From an uncultured Lachnospiraceae bacterium (GTDB taxonomy: Bacteria; Bacillota; Clostridia; Lachnospirales; Lachnospiraceae): 15,525 nt of DNA. Positions 1 to 6,501 of this stretch are shown here, piece by piece. A program made the position numbers and the translations under genes. Under the pieces are notes generated by a model, which worked only from the letters and a program-made list of their open reading frames with translations, ran no database searches and was not told where the DNA came from. Numbering within the stretch: the stretch's first letter is position 1; each line of letters starts with the position of its first letter. Where the stretch lies: the NCBI GenBank assembly GCA_945834545.1, contig CAMAHO010000031.1, forward strand, positions 1 to 15,525. Direction: 5' to 3'.

Positions 1-1410
1 AGGGGAATCCAGATGGGAATTGTTGCGGAGGGTATTCCGGCCACCACCTCCATCAAAAATGACAACGGCTTTCGTGTACGGGATATTCCGTTGCCGGAGG
101 GCGCTATGACCAATATGGAAGGTACCTTTTCCAATAGCGTGCTGATCGATGAGAAGGAGTATATTGGTTATTATATCCCAATTGAAATAGAAGGTGCTGT
201 TAAGGCAGTTGCCTTTGCTGGCGTGTTAAAGACAACAGTTACCGGAAGCACCAAAAGCATTATTGTAACCTACATGGTATTGGCTGTAATTATGATTGCA
301 GTAGCATCCGCCATTGCTCTGGTCTTTTCCAAATATTTGGCTAGGCTCTTTAAGGTGGTAGAGAAGCATTTGGATGGACTTTCCAAAGGGCGCTTGGACC
401 AGAGTGTGAGAAAAAGTAGTCTCGTAAAGGAGCTTAGCACACTCATTGGAAATACGGCTTTGGTACAGGACAATCTGAAATCCACTATCGGAGGTGTCAA
501 AACTGCCTCCGACAATCTGGCAGAGAGCGTGGAGCAGGTGACGGAGCTGAGTCAGGACACTTCAGCTAAGGTAAGCGGAATCAAGGAGTCTATGAACAGA
601 CTTTCTGAAGCTTCCTCAGCCATGGATGACAGTGTCCGCGTTATTCATGACCAGATGGATGAAATCGGGGATGCCGTAAACGAAATTTCTGGAAACGTAG
701 AGCAGCTTTATGCCAACAGTAAGAGACTGCTGCAGACCAATGAAGAAGCAAAAGAAAACATGGATATGCTCATGGACAGCAACCAAAAGTCTGTCAATGC
801 GGTGCAGGATATCACGGAGCAGATTACAAAGACAAATGACTCCATTGCTGAAATCGATAAGGCGGTTGAACTTATTCTATCCATAGCCCAACAGACAAAC
901 CTGCTCAGCTTAAATGCCTCCATAGAGGCAGCCCGGGCCGGAGAATTAGGCAAGGGCTTCGCAGTGGTTGCAGGAGAGATCAGAAATCTGTCCGAGCAGA
1001 GTGCACAGGGTGCAGAGATGATTCGAAACTTATCCGGTGAGATTCGGGAGAAATCCCATCGTTCTGTGGGTTATGCAAAGAACTTAAATCTTTTGATGGT
1101 AACAGAAAAAGAAAGCATCACAGCTACCAAGGAAAAGTTTGAGGAGCACAGCAAGGAGATTGCTTCCTCAGCAAATGAGATAGAGGCTATCGCCGGAAAG
1201 ACGGAGAGGCTTCAAAAGAACAAAGAAAAGGTGGTTGAAAATGTCGGCAGGTTAGCCGGAATCAGCGATGAGAATGCGGAATGCAACGCAGAAGTAACCA
1301 AGGCGGTGGGTGAGATTATCGAACAGGTTTCCAGTGTTACCAGTCAGTGTGAGACCATGAATGAGCTCGCTCAGAGTATGAAAGATACCGTATCTTTTTT
1401 TCAGTCATAA
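1..1410 (+). CDS. Methyl-accepting chemotaxis protein, 5' end cut by window
   Basis: Membrane chemoreceptor that senses a ligand outside the cell and controls the CheA kinase through CheW. The frame is open to base 1 (R-G-I-Q before the first Met at 13), so the start lies upstream and the first TM segment and most of the sensor domain are missing. Counting from the Met at 13, residues 1-80 look like the end of an extracellular Cache-type sensor. Residues 83-106 are a TM helix, about 107-160 a HAMP domain, and the rest a long signalling coiled coil. The hairpin tip at about 293-320 carries the highly conserved QTNLLSLNASIEAARAGE block followed by GKGFAVVAGEIRNLSEQS, diagnostic of the MCP signalling domain. 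No C-terminal CheR/CheB tethering pentapeptide is seen; the protein ends in SFFQS. Ligand unknown. The family call is certain; the start cannot be judged. Confidence 0.95.
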   Translation, partial: RGIQMGIVAEGIPATTSIKNDNGFRVRDIPLPEGAMTNMEGTFSNSVLIDEKEYIGYYIPIEIEGAVKAVAFAGVLKTTVTGSTKSIIVTYMVLAVIMIAVASAIALVFSKYLARLFKVVEKHLDGLSKGRLDQSVRKSSLVKELSTLIGNTALVQDNLKSTIGGVKTASDNLAESVEQVTELSQDTSAKVSGIKESMNRLSEASSAMDDSVRVIHDQMDEIGDAVNEISGNVEQLYANSKRLLQTNEEAKENMDMLMDSNQKSVNAVQDITEQITKTNDSIAEIDKAVELILSIAQQTNLLSLNASIEAARAGELGKGFAVVAGEIRNLSEQSAQGAEMIRNLSGEIREKSHRSVGYAKNLNLLMVTEKESITATKEKFEEHSKEIASSANEIEAIAGKTERLQKNKEKVVENVGRLAGISDENAECNAEVTKAVGEIIEQVSSVTSQCETMNELAQSMKDTVSFFQS

Positions 1411-1440
1411 AACTAGTATAGCTGCCATCTATACTTAGTT
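1411..1440 (+). other. Hairpin directly after the chemoreceptor stop codon
   Basis: AACTAGTATAG (1411-1421) pairs with CTATACTTAGTT (1429-1440) with one bulged T, closing a 7-nt loop. It starts at the base after the TAA and is followed by a mixed TCATAATAAT stretch, not a clean T-tract. It may protect the mRNA 3' end or act as a weak first terminator before the stronger one at 1470-1494. Confidence 0.5.
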
Positions 1441-1469
1441 TCATAATAATCCTATAACAAATAAGGAAG

Positions 1470-1494
1470 AAGGCCACTTGTGTGGCCTTTTTTC
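1470..1494 (+). terminator. Rho-independent terminator of the chemoreceptor gene
   Basis: A perfect 7-bp stem, AGGCCAC (1471-1477) with GTGGCCT (1482-1488), a TTGT loop and a six-T run at 1488-1493. It separates the chemoreceptor transcript from the next gene, whose promoter starts within 15 nt. Confidence 0.9.
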
Positions 1495-1503
1495 CGTTCT
1501 TTG

Positions 1504-1512
1504 TGGTATGAT
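1504..1512 (+). promoter_or_regulatory. Extended -10 promoter for the DUF4145-like gene
   Basis: TGGTATGAT at 1504-1512 matches the extended -10 form TGnTATAAT with one mismatch. A -35 at 17-nt spacing would fall on the terminator stem and is poor, so the extended -10 would have to carry recognition. It lies 37 nt before the start codon, in the only gap between the terminator and the gene. Confidence 0.5.
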
Positions 1513-1549
1513 GATAGAAAGGTTGTAGGAAGAGTAAAGGAAGGAATGG

Positions 1550-2188
1550 ATGTCAAATTTGCAGACAGGAAAAGGAAAACGAAACAAAGAACTGCGTCAA
1601 AAATTAGCCCGGGAGGAGAGCAAACTGGATAGGGCTGTGCAGACCGGGACCAGGGAGGATATACTGGATTGCCTGGGGAGCTTGCGAGGAGCTTTGGAGC
1701 TGTGTATCGCCCAGTATGAAAGAAAGGCAGGGATTGTCCCCAATGGGAGTTTACATGAGAGAATTTTGCTGTTGGAGGAGAAACATCAACTGACACCGGA
1801 CCAGGCCTCTGATGCACACCGGATTCGAATGATTACAAATGAGGCGGTTCACTTCTACGGCAATGCCCAGGACAGAACCACCCATAAATACCTGGAGCAT
1901 CTGGATAAAAAAGGGTTGGCGGACCTGGCCAGGGAGGTATTTTCCACAGTGGAGAGACTGGCTGCAGCGTCACAGCCGGTACAGATTGGTATTCCTTCAG
2001 AGGAGATGCCCCGGAACACAAAGCCTCAAGTGGAGATGTCTAAAAAGACAGTGCCTTCAGAAGAGACTTCCCAAAAAACAGAGCCCTCCGAGAAGGACTC
2101 TGCAAAGAAGGATCCATATCTAGTTATTTTTATGGGGATACTGGTGATTGCCTTTATCTGTCTGTTTCTTTCGAAATTTTTCCAATAG
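1550..2188 (+). CDS. DUF4145/HEPN-like protein with C-terminal membrane anchor
   Basis: A 212-residue protein of unknown role. ATG 1550 has an AAAGGAAGG ribosome binding site 5 nt upstream. Residues 1-30 are highly charged. Residues 35-140 look all-helical with R93, N97, E98 and H101 arranged as R..xxxNEAVH, like the R..GN.A.H signature of DUF4145 domains, which belong to the HEPN superfamily; some HEPN proteins are RNases, others only bind nucleic acids or proteins. Residues 145-189 are a low-complexity linker with three spaced PSEE/PSEE/PSEK units rich in Lys, Thr and Glu. Residues 190-209 form one hydrophobic helix and the protein ends FFQ, so it should be tail-anchored with the HEPN part in the cytoplasm. 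It has its own promoter and converges on the PAP2 gene with a 69-nt overlap. The family match is from motif resemblance only; RNase activity is not claimed. Confidence 0.75.
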   Translation: MSNLQTGKGKRNKELRQKLAREESKLDRAVQTGTREDILDCLGSLRGALELCIAQYERKAGIVPNGSLHERILLLEEKHQLTPDQASDAHRIRMITNEAVHFYGNAQDRTTHKYLEHLDKKGLADLAREVFSTVERLAAASQPVQIGIPSEEMPRNTKPQVEMSKKTVPSEETSQKTEPSEKDSAKKDPYLVIFMGILVIAFICLFLSKFFQ

Positions 2189-2836
2189 ACTTAGAACAGG
2201 CACACGAGTGGCAAGGAAATAACAAAGCTCGGCCAAAAGGACTCCGGCAACGATATCTATGATTACATGCTGCCTGGTGGTCAGAGTGGAAAGAAAGACC
2301 AGGATGGAAAAGACCAAGGCAAAGCTACGCACCCAGCGGGGCACTGTTTTATTCCCTCGCACGCCGATATAGCAAAGCCAGCTGATAAAGCAGTGCAGGG
2401 AGGGGAATAAGTTATCCGCAGGGTCAACCTGGTAAAGAATTCGAATCCAGTCGTTCCATAGGCCAGGTTCAGTGACCTCCGGTCGAATCATAGTAGTAGG
2501 GAAAAGGGTGTAACAGAAGGCACAAACGACTTTGCCCAGAATGTCTGCCAGCAGAAACTGTAGTCCTCTCTCCTTGTCCAGACCGGAACAGTACAGATAA
2601 TAGGCTATCCAATATAGGTAGCATCCCAAATAAATCAAAATGGTCCAGGGAATCAGGGGGATTTGGCTATCTAGGGCAGAGCTTAGGATATAATGCTTGC
2701 GGTCCGCGGCAAACAGGCGGCTTAGGAAGTAAACACTGAAATTAAATACCACCACAATAAACAAAGGCAGTCGCGCATAGGTGGGTATCAGTTTGTCTAG
2801 CCAGTGATGAAATTTCTCTTTCTTGGATTGGGACAT
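2120..2836 (-). CDS. PAP2-family membrane phosphatase or phosphotransferase (PAP2_3-like)
   Basis: A 238-residue polytopic membrane protein of the PAP2 superfamily, which removes or transfers phosphate or phospho-head groups on lipid substrates at the membrane surface. ATG 2836 is chosen because AGGAGG sits 7 nt upstream; the frame stays open a little further upstream, without a ribosome binding site. Catalytic blocks: R118-P119 in TTMIRP, the PSLH box at 145-148 (H148 the likely acid), and S183...R188-Q-H190-x3-D194, H190 being the expected nucleophile. The classical SRxxxxxH spacing is altered: the residue after Ser is Thr and the Arg is two positions before His, a form I associate with the inositol-phosphorylceramide-synthase-like PAP2_3 branch. 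It has about six hydrophobic segments and a basic C-terminal tail. Transcribed divergently from the MBOAT gene and convergently with the DUF4145-like gene. The exact lipid substrate cannot be read from the sequence. Confidence 0.88.
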   Translation of the reverse strand: MSQSKKEKFHHWLDKLIPTYARLPLFIVVVFNFSVYFLSRLFAADRKHYILSSALDSQIPLIPWTILIYLGCYLYWIAYYLYCSGLDKERGLQFLLADILGKVVCAFCYTLFPTTMIRPEVTEPGLWNDWIRILYQVDPADNLFPSLHCFISWLCYIGVRGNKTVPRWVRSFALVFSILVFLSTLTTRQHVIIDIVAGVLLAELCYFLATRVPVLSLLEKFRKKQTDKGNHQYPHKNN

Positions 2837-2859
2837 ACATTTTCCTCCTTGCTTCTGCC

Positions 2860-2888
2860 ATTTTAGCATTCCCTATTTCCGCAAACAA
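2860..2888 (-). promoter_or_regulatory. Promoter of the PAP2 gene
   Basis: On the minus strand TTGTTT (2888-2883) and TAAAAT (2865-2860) are separated by 17 nt, with TG one base before the -10 (extended -10). The expected start is about 15 nt before the ribosome binding site. The arms ACAAG and CTTGT (2885-2889 and 2896-2900) straddle the -35 and could be a repressor site, but they are short. Confidence 0.7.
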
Positions 2889-2988
2889 GTATTCGCTTGT
2901 ATATTTCAGATTTTCTTAAGAAACAGCTAAGGTTTTTTATGGATTTTGCGAATGAGGTTCTGAATAGTTACGATATTTTTAACAATTA

Positions 2989-3018
2989 TTGTATTTTGGC
3001 GTAACCTTGTGATACTAT
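2989..3018 (+). promoter_or_regulatory. Promoter of the MBOAT gene
   Basis: TTGTAT (2989-2994), an 18-nt spacer and TACTAT (3013-3018), the latter preceded by TGA to give an extended -10. Transcription would start near 3025, leaving about 80 nt of leader before ATG 3105. Confidence 0.6.
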
Positions 3019-3029
3019 ATAAAAGGCAC

Positions 3030-3079
3030 CTCAGATTGAAACCTTGCCAGTAACGATGGTTATACCATTTCAATGTGAG
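3030..3079 (+). promoter_or_regulatory. Structured 5' leader or operator dyad of the MBOAT gene
   Basis: CTCAGATTGAAA (3030-3041) pairs with TTTCAATGTGAG (3068-3079) over 12 positions with a single G-G mismatch. Inside it, TGGT (3057-3060) and ACCA (3064-3067) close a 3-nt loop. The inner 5' side, 3042-3056, is unpaired. Because the dyad starts a few bases after the predicted transcription start, it could act as RNA structure or as a DNA-binding site. It matches no riboswitch class that I recognise. Confidence 0.5.
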
Positions 3080-3104
3080 AGTAAGAGTAAAACGGAGTAC
3101 CACG

Positions 3105-4589
3105 ATGTTATTTAATTCCTTTGAATTTCTACTATTTTTTCCTATTGTGACAATCTTATTCTTTGTCATCCCGAGAAAGGTAAGATATCTATGGTTGTTG
3201 GTGGCCAGCTATTATTTTTATATGTGCTGGAATGTAAAATATGTTGTTCTGCTCCTGTTCTCTACCTTGATTACCTGGGGGCTGGGTCTGATTTTACCCA
3301 AAATCAGTAGCAAAAGCAGTAGGAAGCTTGTCATGCTGACCGGACTGTTCACCAATCTGGCAGTTTTGTTTTTCTTTAAGTATTTTAATTTCTTTTATTC
3401 CAATCTGGGACGGGTGTTAGGCAAGGTAGGGATAACCCTGGCGGATTCCCCCTTCGACTTCCTGTTGCCGGTAGGAATTTCCTTTTATATTTTTCAGGCA
3501 TTGGGCTATCTGATTGACGTGTACCGGGAGGAGATTCAACCGGAAAAGAATGTACTGCGCTATGCCCTCTTTGTATCCTTCTTTCCACAATTGGTTGCAG
3601 GCCCCATTGAACGTTCAGGGAGGCTGCTGACGCAGATTCAAAGGATGGAAGAGATTGTTGTGTTTGAAGGGAAACGAATTGAGGAAGGCCTTGTGCTGAT
3701 GCTTTGGGGTCTTTTTCAGAAGATGGTGATTGCAGACCGAATCGCCATCTTTGTAGACAATATCTTTGGCAATCTTCAGGGTATCGGTACGATAGAGACG
3801 GTGTTGGCTGCTATAGGATTTTCGCTACAAATCTATTGTGACTTTGCAGGATACAGCAACATTGCAATTGGAGCTGCAAAAGTTATGGGATTTGAGCTTA
3901 TGGAGAACTTTAACACCCCGTATTTTGCAACAAATATTGCAGATTTCTGGCGTAGATGGCATATTTCCTTGAGTACCTGGTTTCGTGATTACTTATATAT
4001 ACCTTTGGGAGGAAATAGAAAGGGACGACTTCGCAAGTACCTGAATCTGATGATTACCTTTTTGGTCAGTGGATTATGGCACGGCTCCAATTGGACCTAT
4101 ATCCTTTGGGGTGGCATTCACGGGCTGTATCAGATCGTGGGGGATTTTATCAGACCTTGGAAGGAGAAGGTGTATAAGGCCTGCAAGGTAAAAACGGAGG
4201 CGGAGAGCTTCCGCTTAGGGCAGATTCTGGTTACCTTCCTTTTGACAAGCTTTGCCTGGATTTTCTTTCGCTCCACATCACTAAGCAAGGCCGTTTTGTA
4301 TGTGAAGAGAATGTTTACGCATTTCAATCCCTGGGTACTGTTTGATCAAAGCCTGTTCAACTGGGGCTTGGACCGGATTGAAGTGGACGTGCTGATGCCG
4401 GCGCTGATCTTGCTGTTCTTAGTGGAATGGATAAGATATCGGAAAAAGGAGACGATTGGCCAATTTTTAGTTCGTCAAAACACCTGGTTTTATTGGGGTG
4501 GATTGATTCTCTTGATTTTGTCCATATTGGTATTCGGAGAATATGGTGTGTTGTTTGATTCCAAGCAGTTTGTCTATTTTGCGTTCTAA
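3105..4589 (+). CDS. MBOAT-family O-acyltransferase, AlgI/DltB type
   Basis: A 494-residue membrane-bound O-acyltransferase of the AlgI type. Such enzymes move an acyl group (often acetyl) from a cytoplasmic donor across the membrane to hydroxyls of extracellular polysaccharide or wall polymer. The N-terminus MLFNSFEFLLFFPIV followed by YLWLLVASYYFYMCWN is the hallmark AlgI start, so ATG 3105 (GGAG 7 nt upstream) is preferred over GTG 3075, which would add ten basic residues. About ten TM segments. The conserved core runs FWRRWHISLSTWFRDYLYIPLGG (H286), then SGLWHGSNW with H326, the expected catalytic histidine. Length is normal for the family. Its own promoter and a structured leader lie upstream. 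The usual secreted SGNH/AlgX-like or DltD-like partner is not adjacent: the next gene is a CPBP protease and the divergent one PAP2. The substrate polymer is therefore unknown. Confidence 0.95.
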   Translation: MLFNSFEFLLFFPIVTILFFVIPRKVRYLWLLVASYYFYMCWNVKYVVLLLFSTLITWGLGLILPKISSKSSRKLVMLTGLFTNLAVLFFFKYFNFFYSNLGRVLGKVGITLADSPFDFLLPVGISFYIFQALGYLIDVYREEIQPEKNVLRYALFVSFFPQLVAGPIERSGRLLTQIQRMEEIVVFEGKRIEEGLVLMLWGLFQKMVIADRIAIFVDNIFGNLQGIGTIETVLAAIGFSLQIYCDFAGYSNIAIGAAKVMGFELMENFNTPYFATNIADFWRRWHISLSTWFRDYLYIPLGGNRKGRLRKYLNLMITFLVSGLWHGSNWTYILWGGIHGLYQIVGDFIRPWKEKVYKACKVKTEAESFRLGQILVTFLLTSFAWIFFRSTSLSKAVLYVKRMFTHFNPWVLFDQSLFNWGLDRIEVDVLMPALILLFLVEWIRYRKKETIGQFLVRQNTWFYWGGLILLILSILVFGEYGVLFDSKQFVYFAF

Positions 4590-4639
4590 TGATACCAGGA
4601 TTGTGGGATCAGGTCGTGCGAAACAATCCGTAGGTATCA
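4590..4639 (+). repeat. 50-nt imperfect inverted repeat after the MBOAT gene
   Basis: TGATACC (4590-4596) pairs with GGTATCA (4633-4639), and GGATTGT (4598-4604) pairs with ACAATCC (4623-4629): 14 bp in two blocks with a small asymmetric internal loop and an 18-nt terminal loop. It begins at the first base after the MBOAT TAA. There is no T-tract on either side, so it is not a standard terminator. It could stabilise the upstream mRNA, lie in the leader of the CPBP operon, or be a remnant of a small repeat element. Confidence 0.6.
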
Positions 4640-4687
4640 AAATAAAGGACTATTGACCCTAATATCATTTAACCACAGGAGGTAGAA

Positions 4688-5764
4688 ATGGAAGAGAAGT
4701 ATGACCAGGAGCTTGTTTGCCAGGTCGAGGAGCCTTATGACCAGACAGTCGTGACGCAGGAGAGCTTTCAGCTAAAGTCTGCAAGAAAGGAATTTAGCCG
4801 AGTGGGCTTCGCCTACCTGTTAACCACAATTGTATATAATGGTGGCCAGATACTGTGTGCTTTTTTGGCGGCTAAGTTCTATCCCCAGGCCTTGGAAAGC
4901 ATGGATAGTGCTATGGCAGTCCAGATGCTGCCGACCTATCTGATTTGCGTTCCCATTATTATTTGGATGATTTCCAGACTGCCGGCAACCATACCGGAGA
5001 GAAAAAGCATAAAACCGGTTGAATTCATAGGTGCTATGCCCTGTGTCTATGTGGTAGTGATTCTATCCAATATTGTGGGTTTGCTGATTACACAGATTTT
5101 GGGCAACATGATGGATCATCAGGTTGCCAATCAGGTGGTGTCCTTGGTGGGCGAGATGAGCCCATTTATGAGTCTCCTCGTCATGGTGATTTGTGCACCC
5201 ATTGCGGAAGAACTGATTTTCAGAAAGCTTTTGGTAACCAGAACCTTAAAATATGGGGAGGGCGTTTCGGTGGTTCTCTCAGGTCTGATGTTTGGGCTGT
5301 TTCACGGAAATATCAACCAATTTGCATATGCCTTTACCTTTGGATGCTTCCTGGCCTTTCTCTATGTAAAAACCGGTAACATTAAGGTTACCATAGCCCT
5401 GCACGCCTTCGTTAATTTCCTTGGCAGTGTGGCAATACAGCTTTTAGGCTCCGCCTTTGACATGGAGGAGATTACCAACACCATAGAGGAGCTGACAAAC
5501 GCCGGCGCGGTGGAGGAGCTGAATCTCTATGTACAGCAGAATTTCTCTGCCTTTGCCTGCTACGGAGGATATGGTCTGTTCATCGTGGGACTGATTGTGT
5601 TTGGCATCATTTTGCTGATTTTGGGCAGGAAACGAATCAAGCTTTCTCAGGGAGAGGTAGTCATTCCCAAGGGAAAGAAATTTGCGGCTATCGTTTTGAA
5701 CCCCGGTATGCTTCTGTATATCGCTGCATGGCTGGGGACAATCATTTACCAGACAATGTTGTAA
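4688..5764 (+). CDS. CPBP-family intramembrane glutamic protease (Rce1/Abi type)
   Basis: A 358-residue integral membrane protein of the CPBP family, whose members cleave substrates within or next to the membrane. Type II CAAX proteases and many bacterial immunity or sortase-associated proteins belong here. AGGAGG lies 5 nt before ATG 4688. Residues 1-40 are an acidic cytoplasmic tail with two similar DQ-containing stretches. The three family motifs are intact: E174-E175-L-I-F-R179 (EExxxR), FxxxH with H206 in FGLFHGN, and H239-x3-N243 in HAFVN. Several TM helices flank these, including one at about 290-315 and a last one near 340-355. The thioesterase gene follows after 15 nt, so the two are cotranscribed. 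No immunity-type neighbour is visible; a housekeeping envelope role is plausible, substrate unknown. Confidence 0.92.
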   Translation: MEEKYDQELVCQVEEPYDQTVVTQESFQLKSARKEFSRVGFAYLLTTIVYNGGQILCAFLAAKFYPQALESMDSAMAVQMLPTYLICVPIIIWMISRLPATIPERKSIKPVEFIGAMPCVYVVVILSNIVGLLITQILGNMMDHQVANQVVSLVGEMSPFMSLLVMVICAPIAEELIFRKLLVTRTLKYGEGVSVVLSGLMFGLFHGNINQFAYAFTFGCFLAFLYVKTGNIKVTIALHAFVNFLGSVAIQLLGSAFDMEEITNTIEELTNAGAVEELNLYVQQNFSAFACYGGYGLFIVGLIVFGIILLILGRKRIKLSQGEVVIPKGKKFAAIVLNPGMLLYIAAWLGTIIYQTML

Positions 5765-5779
5765 GAGAAGGGAATCAAT

Positions 5780-6490
5780 ATGTATACAGTGGAAGGCAGA
5801 ATCCGTTACAGCGAGACGGACGAACAAAAAAGGTTGACGATTCCGGGTTTAATAAATTACTTTCAGGACTGCTCCACCTTTCAATCTGAGGATATCGGAG
5901 CAGGCTTAGCCTATATGGAGGAACTGCATATGGTCTGGGTGCTTGCCTCCTGGCAGGTGGAAATCAAGAGACTGCCGGTATTGGGCGAGAGAATTGTGGT
6001 GGGAACGGTACCTTATGATTTTAAGGCCTTTCTGGGCTATCGTAACTTTATTCTGATGACACCGGAGGGAGAGACGCTTTGCATTGCCAACTCCTTGTGG
6101 AGCCTGTTGGATACAGACACCAAGAGGCCCGTAAATGCCCCTACAGATATGAAAGCAAAATACCCCCTGGAAAAGGCTTTGGAGATGGACTATGCCGTCA
6201 GAAAGATACCCCTTTCTGAGGAAAGACAAGGGTTCCCTCCTTTCGAAGTAGGACCGGAGCACTTGGATGCCAATCATCATGTGAATAACGGAAAGTTTAT
6301 CAGTATGGCAGCCGGATACCTGTCGGAGGGCTTTCAGGTGTCCAGACTTCGGGCAGAGTATAAAAAACAGGCCTTTTTGGGAGACAGAATCTATCCTCAT
6401 GTGTTTTGTAACGAGGACAGCTGCGTGGTCAGCCTGGAATCAGAGGACAAAAAGCCCTTTGTCATTGTGGAATTTGTGAAATCAGTTTGA
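5780..6490 (+). CDS. Acyl-ACP thioesterase (FatA/FatB-like, double hotdog)
   Basis: A 236-residue cytoplasmic enzyme predicted to hydrolyse acyl-ACP to free fatty acid and ACP. Its length fits the bacterial acyl-ACP thioesterase family, which has two fused hotdog domains. Domain 1 (about 1-130) contains the DxxxRLTIPGLINYFQD-like start helix and the WVLASWQVEIKRLP strand pair. It is followed by ANSLWSLLDTDTKRPV, a very typical family block. Domain 2 (about 145-236) holds HLD163ANHHVNN170GKF, equivalent to the catalytic D/N/H cluster seen in plant FatA/FatB, and AEYKKQAFLGD. GAGAAGGG precedes ATG 5780 by 7 nt. It sits 15 nt after the CPBP gene and 11 nt before cvfB. Chain-length preference cannot be told. 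In anaerobic Firmicutes these enzymes may feed branched or short free fatty acids into membrane homeostasis; that is inference. Confidence 0.93.
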   Translation: MYTVEGRIRYSETDEQKRLTIPGLINYFQDCSTFQSEDIGAGLAYMEELHMVWVLASWQVEIKRLPVLGERIVVGTVPYDFKAFLGYRNFILMTPEGETLCIANSLWSLLDTDTKRPVNAPTDMKAKYPLEKALEMDYAVRKIPLSEERQGFPPFEVGPEHLDANHHVNNGKFISMAAGYLSEGFQVSRLRAEYKKQAFLGDRIYPHVFCNEDSCVVSLESEDKKPFVIVEFVKSV

Positions 6491-6501
6491 GAGGAGCAGG
6501 T

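Noticed and set aside
2912..2923. Perfect 12-nt palindrome TTTCTTAAGAAA as a firm operator
   Set aside because: Palindromes of this length are expected a few times by chance in 15 kb; mentioned only as part of the divergent-region observation.
3075..3104. GTG start adding ten residues to the MBOAT protein
   Set aside because: The added residues RVRVKRSTT are not family-like, lie within the leader stem arm, and lack a ribosome binding site, whereas ATG 3105 has GGAG 7 nt upstream and gives the classic AlgI N-terminus.
3024..3104. MBOAT leader as a c-di-GMP (GEMM) riboswitch
   Set aside because: The ACGCAAAGCC-type core and tetraloop/receptor elements are not present; only a generic stem remains.
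2927..3169. Minus-strand open frame across the PAP2/MBOAT intergenic region and MBOAT start
   Set aside because: No ribosome binding site, composition reflects AT-rich DNA, no recognisable family, and it runs antisense over the promoter, leader and conserved MBOAT N-terminus.
4590..4639. Inverted repeat as an intrinsic terminator
   Set aside because: No T-run follows the stem on either strand and the loop is 18 nt.
5906..6400. Long antisense frame inside the thioesterase gene
   Set aside because: The opposite strand encodes well-conserved acyl-ACP thioesterase motifs; the antisense product has no recognisable features and no ribosome binding site.
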